Positions 35,528 to 43,400 of a stretch of DNA of 64,000 bases are shown one piece after another (the stretch's first letter is position 1; each line of letters opens with the position of its first letter). A program made the translations under genes and the position numbers. The notes under the pieces are model-generated. The model did no database searches. It worked only from the letters and a program-made list of their open reading frames with translations, and was not told the DNA's origin. Source of the stretch: Strongylocentrotus purpuratus (Eukaryota; Echinodermata; Echinoidea; Camarodonta; Strongylocentrotidae); the NCBI RefSeq assembly GCF_000002235.5, contig NW_022145536.1, positions 1 to 64,000 of the forward strand, in the 5' to 3' direction.

Positions 35528-36794
35528 AAGTAGTAGTAGTAGAAGTAGTAGTAAGATTAAGAGTAATATAAGTAATAGTAATAGTAGTTGTAGTATCAAA
35601 ATTAATATAATAATAACAATATAAGGGGTTACAGTATTAGTAGCAGTAGTAGTAGTAGGTGTAGTAGTCTCATGGTAATGGCAGTAAAAGAAGTTTAAGT
35701 CGCAGTGGTAATGATTATTATAGGAATAGCAATACAATTTTAGATTGAAGTTTGTCATCTATTTATTTACTCAATCAGTGATTCGTTGTGCAATGTGGTT
35801 TAACCCTATGAAGCCGTTATGAATATGCACTTAAAAGATTAAATTCAGTTTAATCTATAAACTTAAGGTCCTGTTTTCTTCTTTTTATTAATTCAGTCAA
35901 CCAGTTGGTCGTGCGTCTACGCTAAAATTTATCACAGAATTTTCTGACAAAGTTAAGGGTCACTTTGGTAAGTTATAATTCAAATCTTGATCAGTACCAT
36001 GGATATTATAATCAATAAACTTCAGAGCAGTAATATTGCTAGACTGACAAGTTCGAGATCTAATCGTTACTCGACATGCTAGCAGTCGCGTCTACTTCCA
36101 GCAATCACGGAAGTATCCCTCATGTTTAGAGATTAAAGGCAAATTGTCCTACTTGTAGCTACCTGCTCCCTCTATATAGAAAACTTCCCCAATCCGTGCC
36201 TGTTGGTCCCCCGTGATCCTTTTTTTCTTATGTTAAATGAGAGCTGAGTTAATGAGATAGCCACCTGTCACAGTGACATCGCTGGCTCGCTGGGTGGTCT
36301 AATCCCTTCTGGCTGAAGTAGTAAAGCCTGCCTTTAAGAGAGATGGATCTATAAAAAAAAAGCTAGCAGGCTACCGAGATTAAAGGTTACTTTATCCAAA
36401 CTAATTGCACCACCCCTGTGCCATGTATGTTCTATTGGACACATGTATTTAAATCGTAATAGATAATTAGAAAGCCATTGAATTTCATTTGTTCTTAACA
36501 AAGTGTTATGTTTGTTTCGTTTTTACAGGTCGTAACGTAATGGTTGCCGTCACTCATAAAAGTAAACTGGATGGCTCTGCAGAAGCAGATGGAAGCTTGG
36601 AGGAAGTAGTGCGTTTGATTATAGATGACGGCGGTGTTCCAAGTAATTCCATACAGACATTCGAGAACTATACTGAAGATTGTCACGCTCACGATGCAAT
36701 GAAAAGTATTGAATATTTGAAGTTTCTGTGCACGTGCTTGGAAATAGGAGAGATAAATATTAAAGCCAAAAAAAAAGAAAAAAAAAATTTCTAG
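17840..36794 (+). CDS. Gene B: Ig-domain transmembrane receptor with intracellular IFI44-like GTPase
   Basis: Proposed coding exons are 17840-18014, 19836-20045, 20647-20973, 21715-22080, 22258-22374, 27559-27648, 29682-29756, 30666-30842, 33252-33416, 35003-35090, 35897-35967 and 36529-36794. They total 2127 nt, giving about 708 aa with the frame kept across every junction. The order is three Ig domains (about residues 20-355), a transmembrane helix (370-389), a cytoplasmic tail with ITIM-like V403-N-Y405-V-S-V408 and the CVCWVFCC cluster, then a GTPase (454-708). The GTPase has P-loop GAMGAGKSS (494-502), G3-like DNRG (547-550) and G4-like THKSKLD (629-635). The CPVFV, THK and ENYT blocks match the IFI44 family as I know it. 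Most junctions are phase 1, and AG/GT sites are present at every boundary. Recognition at the surface coupled to a GTPase is inferred. The weak points are the 5' end and whether the Ig and GTPase halves are one transcript. Confidence 0.75.
18210..19135. repeat. ATTTGGTCTAAT minisatellite with an inverted distal arm
   Basis: About a dozen degenerate 18-22-bp units of the type ccatttggtctaat fill 18280-18530. The reverse complement (attagaccaaatggc) returns at 19080-19135. The TTAA MITE at 18542-19047 splits the two arms. It lies in the intron between exons 1 and 2 of gene B. Confidence 0.65.
18542..19047. mobile_element. TTAA-flanked MITE, AGGGACTTGGTAACATTG family, copy 2
   Basis: It matches 8576-9107 from end to end. 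The ends are agggacttaataacattg and caatgttaccgagtcact, flanked by TTAA at 18538-18541 and 19048-19051. It lies in a gene B intron. Confidence 0.85.
19836..20045 (+). CDS. Gene B exon 2: second half of Ig domain 1
   Basis: A 210-nt exon between ctttcag and g|gtgagt, phase 1 at both ends. It encodes LTITEDYSLVFNNVQAGDEG followed by NYICRVSN, the classic Ig pattern ending in DxGxYxC, and supplies the second cysteine for the first one in exon 1. The V-like fold is thus split by an intron. Confidence 0.8.
   Translation, partial: GVARLLQTRFYLSPKGKYPDQSLTMDRLLLLRTTLSSLIMFKLVMKAITYAEFQIITAICSTITLMSWS
20647..20973 (+). CDS. Gene B exon 3: Ig domain 2
   Basis: A 327-nt phase 1-1 exon holding a complete Ig domain: VNLQCAFRGTPERVLWNRV with Cys and Trp, then GLIIRDLRVLDEGNFTCMVS with the second Cys. 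It has potential N-glycosylation at NFT and NTT. The donor is catg|gtgagg. Confidence 0.85.
21566..21627 (+). pseudogene. Remnant Ig exon start inside intron 3 of gene B
   Basis: After a good acceptor (ctctttcag) the phase-1 reading is DLAEKPHLPI, very close to ARAEKPYIQI at the start of the true exon 4. The similarity stops after about 15 codons. A cryptic donor at 21628 would give 62 nt, which breaks the frame. It looks like a decayed duplicate of exon 4. Confidence 0.55.
21715..22080 (+). CDS. Gene B exon 4: Ig-like domain 3 (membrane-proximal)
   Basis: A 366-nt phase 1-1 exon. The Ig core is FELQCSVIRAKPRVDILWQ through HFRCIASG. An additional cysteine pair (AQCKSQP, EPCQYN) precedes the core and might form an extra disulfide. 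There are several N-glycosylation sequons (NGT, NVT, NLT, NQS). Confidence 0.8.
22258..22374 (+). CDS. Gene B exon 5: transmembrane segment
   Basis: A 117-nt phase 1-1 exon: a Ser/Gly linker (SLSGSLSGG), then YIFLILLLVVVISAFLIFVV as the membrane helix, then a positive stop-transfer (CRGWKYHK). This fixes a type I topology: Ig outside, GTPase inside. Confidence 0.85.
23731..23991. mobile_element. MITE nested in the foldback core, TGGGCCCAATTTC ends
   Basis: The right end, read in reverse, is tgggcccaatttcttaaagc and the left end is agggccatattttatagagc, both followed by tgctta. It has about 260 bases and no coding capacity, and is younger than the host foldback element. Confidence 0.65.
24100..25340 (-). 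pseudogene. Decayed copy of a multi-copy invertebrate protein of unknown function
   Basis: On the minus strand the fragments follow one order: SCQTRDGDMDNFFSHENQAA and RLGVKADLLRCLE (about 25150-25270), VQMLNHGTSRTF, a TGGTDAVELAV block, WIAFGVRSGFRYIAFH, LPIFHAFTGCQTVSA (about 24560), then ARKQLFAQK, PPTQTALKQHIKR, PEPSDLGWT, LWITLPKA and a Cys-rich end. I know this set from a large repeated family of uncharacterised proteins in marine invertebrates (consensus HAFTGCDTVS). Several stops and frame changes show it is dead. It sits at the centre of a foldback element and so may be the element's own gene or a captured passenger. Confidence 0.7.
27559..27648 (+). CDS. Gene B exon 6: cytoplasmic tail with ITIM-like motif
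   Basis: A 90-nt phase 1-1 exon between catatag and gag|gtattt. It encodes ECPRVNYVSVESKQNADSGT and a basic end (RRGFKWIMTR). V-N-Y-V-S-V fits the ITIM pattern (I/V/L/S)-x-Y-x-x-(I/V/L). The short length makes the exon call less certain than its neighbours. Confidence 0.6.
27701..28290 (+). mobile_element. tRNA-derived SINE, interrupted by a second SINE
   Basis: It has a promoter-like head (tggtttaatcacttggttgg) and B box (gggttcgagcctc), then ggattagcatgtgcac. The order resumes after an insertion with cattgtaatgt-like, gaccggagtaataat and gtaagcgcttt. The same order without the insert is seen at 34243-34545. Confidence 0.7.
27890..28190 (+). mobile_element. tRNA-derived SINE nested in the 27701 SINE
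   Basis: It has an A-box-like gtcgagtggatacgtcgccg, the B box gcgattcgagtcccgcc, the body aaatgggtacctggcaggaa, gccggggtaataataaatgc and gcgctataaaaatgcc, and an ATT tail. It is plus strand and 3' complete. Confidence 0.75.
29682..29756 (+). CDS. Gene B exon 7: Cys-rich linker
   Basis: A 75-nt phase 1-1 exon after a long ATT-rich tract and cttcttcag, ending at ctga|gtaagt. It encodes DCVCWVFCCKKKEDRTHESV then EIQSL. The CVCWVFCC cluster followed by lysines looks like a palmitoylation or membrane-apposition patch. The strong acceptor and donor plus preserved phase support it. Confidence 0.6.
   Translation: MVFAGYFVARKRRIELTKVLKYNH
30666..30842 (+). CDS. Gene B exon 8: GTPase P-loop exon
   Basis: A 177-nt exon, exactly the length of gene C exon 2 (53770-53946). 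It encodes ELGNLREKLKSYRPGKDTG, then IHIGLFGAMGAGKSSFINSL. The Walker A motif GxxxxGK(S/T) and the following FINSL match IFI44-like GTPases (GAGKSSFFNSV). Confidence 0.9.
31771..31806. repeat. Poly-T tract
   Basis: An uninterrupted run of about 36 T in intron 8 of gene B. It could be the end of a minus-strand retroelement, but no element body is recognised. Confidence 0.7.
32088..32910. mobile_element. Foldback element with about 330-bp arms, CACTGTCG ends
   Basis: The left arm (32088-32415) and right arm (32583-32910) are reverse complements over about 330 bases, for example ggggacctacgcccttaagt and acttaagggcgtaggtcccc. Outer ends cactgtcgttcat / atgagcgacag(c)g with TA outside suggest a Tc1/mariner-type element. 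Each arm contains a tRNA-like stretch (gttcagtagcaaagcaatgg; B-box-like ggatcaaaacc). It is in intron 8 of gene B. Confidence 0.8.
33252..33416 (+). CDS. Gene B exon 9: GTPase switch/G3 exon
   Basis: A 165-nt exon, again identical in length to the gene C counterpart (54335-54499). It encodes QTKFRETVQLTDHIHIVDNR then GMKDF. DNRG stands where GTPases have DxxG. The acceptor is cacaccag and the donor attc|gtgagt. Confidence 0.88.
33440..33975. repeat. Palindromic minisatellite (inverted tandem arrays)
   Basis: About 15 units of the ggacaactaccccctag type (16-18 bp) run from 33475 to about 33715, and then about 15 units in the opposite orientation (ggggtagttgtccgg) run to about 33965. The whole can fold into one long hairpin. 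It is intronic (gene B intron 9) and C/G-rich against an AT-rich background. Confidence 0.85.
34243..34545 (+). mobile_element. tRNA-derived SINE
   Basis: It has the head gtcgagtggtttaataactt and B box ggggttcgatgc, then ggattagcatgtgcacgccc, aatgtgcattgtaatgtgca, taatgaccggaaacataata and taaagcgcttcata. It is the same family as 27701-28290, here uninterrupted. Confidence 0.75.
34560..34855 (+). mobile_element. Diverged SINE-like element
   Basis: It has a head tagtagagtggttagg, the mid-body gcgaaaggggtacctgatag, and a tail tctatataaatcccaattat followed by ATT-rich DNA. The body layout matches the nested SINE at 27890 but is poorly conserved. Confidence 0.5.
35003..35090 (+). CDS. Gene B exon 10: GTPase, CPVFV block
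   Basis: An 88-nt exon encoding GERGLDPKEKVKKGT and IHCPVFVCNL. The equivalent gene C exon (82 nt) encodes GKRGLDPHKR and VHCPVFVSDF. IFI44 has a comparable HCVAFVFD block. The donor is in phase 2 (ctaag|gtaaca), as in gene C. Confidence 0.85.
35300..35690. repeat. (AGT)n trinucleotide repeat tract
   Basis: Nearly pure AGT/GTA triplets run from about 35325 to 35555, followed by degenerate copies to 35690. It lies in intron 10 of gene B. The poly-Ser, poly-Val and poly-Leu open frames over it are artefacts. Confidence 0.95.
35897..35967 (+). CDS. Gene B exon 11
   Basis: A 71-nt exon, phase 2 to phase 1, encoding PVGRASTLKFITEFSDKVKG then HFG. Gene C has a 74-nt exon in the same position and phases. 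Acceptor attcag and donor tttg|gtaagt are canonical. Confidence 0.78.
36529..36794 (+). CDS. Gene B exon 12 (last): GTPase C-terminal half
   Basis: A phase-1 exon after gtttttacag, encoding GRNVMVAVTHKSKLDGSAEA, then TFENYTEDCHAHDAMKSIEY, then LKFLCTCLEIGEINI and a lysine-rich end before the stop at 36794. It is paralogous to 1154-1461 and 14 codons shorter. It has no C-terminal membrane segment, in contrast to gene C. Confidence 0.88.
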
Positions 36795-36835
36795 GCATCG
36801 TGCTGAAGCCTTAGTACTGGCAGTATGTACTAGTA

Positions 36836-37353
36836 TACAAATATTGACTGCTCATGAGGATGATGGTAGGAACTATCACTCCCAAGGTGGTGGTGATAAA
36901 AGGGCCGGTGTGAACACCACCGAGGGAGTGGTAGTTCCCACCACCATCCGATTACATAGCAGTCCATATTTGTTTTATATACCTCATCCTTTTTATTGAT
37001 TCATGATTAGGTCTAGCTGTAGGTCTAGATCTAGCTTTTAAAAAAACAGGAAATGAGATCAAGAGGAATTAACCCACCAGAATAAGAAAAATCCAACATC
37101 AAGTCCAAGGCAAGAGTATTGAATTCCTACGCGCTGCGCGTAACCGCGCGATTGCGGTAGCCTAGCAACTCAAACAATTTGTGTGCTCAACTAAGTCGCG
37201 GGAGGGGTTAGGGGTCCTATCCCAGGGTTTGATAGTAGCTATCAAACCCTCTGACGTAATGATACTTGACAGATCGAAATGCTCCTTGACATGTGATATA
37301 GTTTTGACCAATCAGTGAATGACAATCTATGTATGAGGTATATAATAATATAC
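36836..37353. mobile_element. Copy-B-specific insertion with inverted repeats
   Basis: It contains two hairpins. In the first, caaatattgactgct and ggaactatcactccc mirror gggagtggtagttcc and agcagtccatatttg (36840-36975). In the second, tatatacctcat is mirrored by atgaggtatata (36970-37353). It is absent from copy A, so it was inserted after the duplication. The family is unknown. Confidence 0.55.
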
Positions 37354-37551
37354 GTCATTGTGCGAGGCATTCACTTTTACTAAACGGAATGAGGCTTCTT
37401 CTCTATAACGCCACTTTACAATGACAGATTGCAATGCCTGTTCGTTTCTATGTCTTTATTAATCCAATGTCATATTTCATTTGAGCATTGTTTGAAAGAG
37501 AAACAAAAATTGAAATCTATACCTTAATAGTTAATTTGATTAAGACTTGAT

Positions 37552-37557
37552 AATAAA
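37552..37557 (+). promoter_or_regulatory. Candidate poly(A) signal of gene B
   Basis: AATAAA lies 758 bases after the stop of gene B, in a context matching the candidate signal of gene A. The 36836-37353 insertion now sits between stop and signal. Confidence 0.35.
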
Positions 37558-37879
37558 CGTACCCAATGTAAACATGTACATATTGTAACGGCTCATATAG
37601 TAAACGGGCAATGGCATCTTGGTATACTATTCGGTAATCAAATAATGTTCAGATAATGAAATCACCTGTTAAATCATAAACCGTGCATATTGTCTTTATT
37701 AGGCGCATTTATACTGTCAAATACCTCATTTTGAAAAGTCGCGATGTTTCACGCAGCCGTTTACACTTGTGCGGAAACATCACCGACTGAAAAGCTCAGT
37801 GATGTTTTGGCGTGTTTCAGTTGGTAATGCGCATGCGCAGCACTCCGATGCAAACACTTTCCTCTTTCTATCTTTCCTT

Positions 37880-39060
37880 GTTATTCTTTGTTTTTCCTTC
37901 TATCACCTTCTCTTATGTTATTCTTTATCACTTCCTTCTATCACTTTCTCTTTCTGTGTTTCCTTATGTTATTCTTTATTTCTTCCTTTTATCACCTTCT
38001 CTTATGTTATTCTTTATCACTTCCTTCTATCACTTTCTCTTTCTGTGTTTCCTTATGTTATTCTTTATTTTTTCTTTTTTTCACCTTCTCTTATGTTATT
38101 CTTTGTTTTTTATCATTCTACCACTCCCTCTTTCTGTGTTTCCTTATGTTATTCTTTGTTTCTTCCTTCTATCACCTTCTCTTATGTTATTCTTTGTTTT
38201 TTATCATTCTACCACTCCCTCTTTCTGTGTTTCCTTATGTTATTCTTTGTTTCTTCCTTCTATCACCTTCTCTTATGTTATTCTTTGTTTTTTATCATTC
38301 TACCACTCCCTCTTTCTGTGTTTCCTTATGTTATTCTTTGTTTCTTCCTTCTATCACCTTCTCTTATGTTATTCTTTGTTTTTTATCATTCTATCACTCC
38401 CTCTTTCTGTGTTTCCTTATGTTATTCTTTGTTTCTTCCTTCTATCACCTTCTCTTTCTGTCTTTCCTTATGTTATTCTTTGTTTCTTCCTTCTATCACC
38501 TTCGCTTTCTGTCCTTCCTTATGTTATTCTTCGTTTCTTCCTTCTATCACCTTGTCTTATGTTATTCTTTGTTTCTTCCTTATATCACTTTCTCTTTCTG
38601 TCTTTCCTTATGTTATTCTTTATTTCTTCCTTTTATCACTTTCCTTATGTTATTCTTTATTTCTTCCTTCTATCACTTTCTGTTTCTGTCTTTCCTTATG
38701 TTATTCTTTATTTCGTCCTTCTATCACTTTCTCTTTCTGTCTTTCCTTATGTTATTCTTTGTTTCTTCCTTCTATCACTTTCTCTTTCTGTCTTTCCTTA
38801 TGTTATTCTTTATTTCTTCCTTTTATCACCTTCTCTTATGTTATTCTTTGTTTTTTAATCATTCTATCACTTTCTCTTTCTGTCTTTCCTTATGTTATTC
38901 TTTGTTTCTTCCTTCTATTACTTTCTCTTTCTGTCTATCCTTATGTTATTCTTTGTTTCTTCCTTCTATCACTTTCTCTTTCTGTCTATCCTTATGTTAT
39001 TCTTAGTTTCTTCCTTCTGTCACCTTCTCTTATGTTATTCTTTGTATTAATCGTTCTATC
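37880..39060. repeat. Pyrimidine-rich minisatellite (about 39-bp and larger units)
   Basis: About 28 repeats of ttatgttattctttgtttct followed by tccttctatcac and variable tctctttctgt segments, arranged in higher-order blocks. Because the plus strand is almost free of A-containing stop codons, three frames stay open for up to about 500 codons. These are not genes. Confidence 0.9.
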
Positions 39061-39449
39061 ATTGTCTTCAAAAGGACGACATCTAGCCCCGCTCCTCAAG
39101 TCACTTTACCTAACATCGCGATGTTACAACTGCGAGCGTTTATACTTGCCACCCAATAAACAAAATCTCGTGAAAATCACGTCAATATCAAGGTATCGAC
39201 TTGAGGAGAGTTACGTTCTTCAAACACCGGACATTTACGTAAATGTGTTAATACGTTTTTTGCATTAGGTAACTTAAAACACACGTACACTAAATCACGC
39301 AATTGTCACTGCAATATCACCATTATAATAACGTGATTATCCCTACCTTGGAGACCATGGTTTGTAAACCTAATACTCCCGTGTTTGTTTGGTTATGAAA
39401 TTACATCTTCATACACGAAATTATCGCGTCACAGAAACACGTGAAGCCT

Positions 39450-41690
39450 TATGGCACAGTCACACGGCCACTTACGGTAGCTGCGGATGCTTACGGATAA
39501 AAGTCCGTAAGCATCCGCAAGGATCCGTATCATCCGTAAGCATCCGTATCCATCCGTAATTCAATCCGCAGGATCCGCAGACATACGCAGATCCGCAGCG
39601 GAATTTTGAAAATCTCAAAATTTTGCTGCGGATGAAATATACGTAAGCATCCGCAGAATATACGTTATCCATACGTAAAATACGTAACTCATACGTAAGA
39701 TACGTAAACTCATCCGCAGGATACGTTAGATACGTAACTGATCCGCACACTTTGTCGGGTGTGCGGATGCCTGCGGATACATAGGGGTACGTAAACACTA
39801 TTACGTAGGAGTTACGTATGTTTAACGTATTTTTGACATATATATTGCGGATCTTACGATAGGACTTGCGGTAATTGCGTATGCTTGCGGATGGGATACG
39901 AATATTACGGATGGGATACGGATGTTACGGATTGGATATGTATGTTACGGTTGAGATACGGATAATATGCGGAATTTTTACCTATGTCTTCTTTCATTTC
40001 GGCGGATGTCGCCCATGCCAAATGGTCTTCACTTGGGTATGCAACCCTGGATGCTGCCAGCATCCTCATCATTGTCAGTTCTTCAACTGTAGACTTTCAC
40101 AGGTCACTCAAGATGGAGAGAGAACGCCGCCTTGTGTTGCTGGATTGTTTGATGGCCATCCAACACAATCAGATGCAGATGAAGATCCTGATGGCCAAGA
40201 TGCAAGCCATTCTTGAAAGGAGAAAAGAGAGGATGTGTTGAGTTCGTCACTGGATCACATTGCTACCACACCAGGGTGCCTATGGTAACCTGATGCACCT
40301 GCTACGCAATGAGGATGTTCAGGGCTTCCGCAACTTCACCCGCATCACACCTGCCATGTTTGCCGAAATGGTCACCCGCCTCACTCCTCGCTTACAGAAG
40401 TATGATACCTGGTACAGGAAGGCCCTTCCAGTAGGCTTGAAGGTCGCCATCACCATGCGCTACCTTGCCAGTGGGGACTCCTACCACAGCCTGATGTACC
40501 TATTCTATGTACCCCCACAACACCATCTCACTCTTGGTGTTGGACGTGTGTCAGGCCATCTACGCTGAGTATGGCGAGGAGACCATCAGCAACCCATCTA
40601 CTCCAGAGGGGTGGAAGGGCATTGCCCAGACCTTCTCCGACCGGTGGAACTTCCACCATTGCCTGGGAGCCTTAGATGGCAAGCACATCCGCATCAAGGC
40701 ACCCGCGAACTGTGGCTCCCAGTTCTACAACTATAAGGGGTACAACTCGATTGTACTCCTTGCCCTGGTTGATGGCAACTACAAGTTCCGGTGGGTGGAG
40801 GTGGGAGCAGGTGGTGCGAGTTCTGATGCCCAGATTTGGAACACGTGCAGTCTGAAAGAGGCAATTGACGATGAGAACATTGGAATACCACCAGATGAGC
40901 CACTGCCTCATGATGATCGAGACATCCCTTATTTCGTGATTGCTGACGCTGCATTTGCACTACGCACCACCCTGATGAAGCCTTTTGGTGCCAAGCCACT
41001 GACCATGGAGGAGAGGATATTTAACTATAGACTTTCCAGAGCCAGGAGATGTGTGGAGAATGCCTTTGGCATTCTTGCAAACAGATTCCGGTGTCTTCTG
41101 AGTGCTATGGCACAGGTGCCTTCCACAGTGGAGACCATCGTCCTCGCCTGCCTGTGCATCCACAACCTCCTGAGAGACCAGGCATCCGCTGAGCAGGTTT
41201 TTCTGCTACTTCTTCTGCCAGACATGATGCACACGAAAGTCCAAAAAGATGGAGAAGAAACTGTTGAATAACTGGAACTAGATCTCAGACTTGATGAAAT
41301 GCGACTGAAGCAAGCTCCGATCCACGTGGGTTTATATGCGGATGGTGCGGACGCCAGAGGAAGCCGACATGCGCAGACACGAGCGTAACTTATCCGTATC
41401 GTCCGTAAGTCATCCGTATCGTCCGTAAGTCATCCGTAAAATCCGTAAGTCATCCGTAAGTCGTCAGTAACATGTGTCAGCGGGTTGGCAGCGGATGGGT
41501 TCATCCGCAGGTTTTACCCGTAACATCCGTAATTCATACGTAACATCCGTAACTAATCCGTATCGTCCGCAGAATATAGGTAACTTTTGCTCAAATTTCC
41601 GTATTGGGGTTAAAAATTACGCATTTTCATTATCCAAATATACGCAGGCATCCGCAGGTCCGTAACATGGCCGTGTGACTGTAGTGATAG
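39450..41690 (+). mobile_element. Harbinger-type DNA transposon nested in the 6.3-kb element
   Basis: Outer ends cacagtcacacggccac and ggccgtgtgactgta are inverted repeats. Inside each end lies a dense array of ATCCGTAAG / ATCCGCAG / TACGTAA motifs (39480-39970 and 41390-41665). The centre encodes a HARBI1-like DDE nuclease (39984-41271). The exact terminal base and target duplication are not resolved. Confidence 0.85.
39984..41271 (+). pseudogene. HARBI1-like Harbinger transposase, recently inactivated
   Basis: N-terminal part MERERRLVLLDCLMA, then NEDVQGFRNFTRITP, GLKVAITMRYLASGDSYHSL; then TISLLVLDVCQAIYAEYGEE, WNFHHCLGALDGKHIRI (first catalytic Asp), YNSIVLLALVDGNYKFRWVE, GASSDAQIW (second Asp) and ARRCVENAFGILANRFRC (Glu). 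A TGA at 40239-40241 stands where relatives have Trp, and one extra C in the C run near 40508 shifts the frame. With only two lesions over about 400 codons the copy is young. The second Harbinger protein (Myb-like) was not found. Confidence 0.9.
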
Positions 41691-42609
41691 TTTTAGTCAA
41701 AATATCTGCGTGAAATTCACGTGAATATTACGAGGCTGACTTGAGATGAATCATGTTCTTCATTCACGTGAAATTTACGTCGAAGAGGAAGTATGTTACT
41801 GTAACCCGCGTTCAACCCAACAATTACGCAAATGTTACACAATAAATGAACTAAAATAATGACGTTCTCATCCCGTTTCTGAACATCGTGTCTTGATCTT
41901 CCATAATTACGTCCAGGCGCGCCGGAAGCAGTTTGGGATTAGAGGGGGTGGGTGGGGGGAGGGTGGGTGCAAACATCCCAGAAGAGAAAGCTAGTTGCAA
42001 CTGGTCCAGTTGATGAACCATTTAATGCCAACTGGTAACCCTGGAAATTGAAATGGGCTAAATGATCCAGTTGATCCAGGCCAGTTATAATTCAACTGGT
42101 CTAGCTGAGCCATTAGAACCATTTGGTAAAACTTCCAACCAGTTGAACAGCAACAATACTTCAATACTGGTACGTCTTTATTTCCAATGTAAGGGCATTG
42201 GTAATAAGTAGACTTACATAATTGAATTAATCGAGAAAAAAAATCGTATACTTGTACTTTATTGAAATTATTTTAGTTCACAGTTAATGTTTCCCTTATT
42301 CATGTTTAACTATTTATACAAAGTAGCGAAATGTCCTAATAACTGGAAATTTATATTTGTAGTATTTTCGAAATGAATTGCATATAGTTAAATCATCAGT
42401 AATTAAGAAATATGCTGTAAATTCAGATAAATTGTTTAAAAAACATAGATCTGCACGCACCCCATATTCAATATGCAAATGAATTGGTGTCAGCTGGGTC
42501 AACTCGAAATATGCCGACGCTCAGTCATCAACTGGTGCAACTGGAAATATGCACAATCCAGTTATCAACTGGTGCAATGAAAATATGCCAACAGTCAGTT
42601 ATCAACTGG

Positions 42610-43400
42610 TGAACATAGAAATATGCCAACAGTCACGGGATTATCACCACGGAACTTAAATGGTAACTGTGAAACCATCAAGACACCCCAGAATAACTCA
42701 TTTTCACACATGGAAAACACGGAATACCCAGCTTATATTAATAATCCGTTTGAGTCACGCGATCATCACCGCGGAACTGCTGGCAACTTTGACTACGATT
42801 TAAATAGGTGTTTTAAGACACCTAATCATGACTAATTTTTCACACCTAAAAGTCACGTATGCCCAGCTTAGATTAATAATCCGTTTCAGTCACGATCGAG
42901 ATCATCACCGCGGAACTTATGGCAACTTTGACTTCCATTTAAATAGGTGTTTTAATACACCTAATAATGACTAATTTTTCACACCTAAATATCACGGATT
43001 CACAGCTTAGATTAGTAATCAGTTTTAACTACGTGATCATCACCAAGAAAGTTGTGGTAACTTTGAAACCATTTAAATAGGTGTTTTAAGACACCTAATA
43101 ATGACTAATTTTTCACCCCTAAAAGTCACGTATGACAAGCTTAGATCAATAATCCGTTTGAGTCACGAGATCATCACCGCGGAACTTATGGCAACTTTGA
43201 CTACCATTTAAAAAGGTGTTTTAAAACACTTAATAATTACTAATTTTCACACCTACATATCACGTTTTCACAGCTTAGATTAGTAATCAGCTTGAGCCAC
43301 GTGATCATAACCAAGAAATTTATGGTAACTTTGAAACCTTTTAAAGAGGTGTGTAAGACACCTCAGAATTACTAGTTGAATATAACCAGAGATTCACGGA
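42610..43400. repeat. Tandem array with about 135-bp period
   Basis: The marker ggtgttttaagacacctaat and its variants recur near 42807, 42945, 43079, 43216 and 43351, each followed by cagcttagattagtaatc-like and gatcatcaccgcggaact-like sequence. Six or so units, part of the 6.3-kb element. No coding capacity is evident. Confidence 0.8.

Noticed and set aside
35305-35758. Poly-Ser/poly-Val and poly-Leu open frames
   Set aside because: They are translations of the (AGT)n tract on both strands.
37769-39268. Open frame of 499 codons (and 348- and 372-codon frames) rich in Phe, Leu and Ser
   Set aside because: Three overlapping frames are open at once over a pyrimidine-rich minisatellite that cannot easily form stop codons. 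The residues are just translated repeats.
40672-41234. Several minus-strand frames of 60-100 codons
   Set aside because: Antisense shadows of the Harbinger nuclease.
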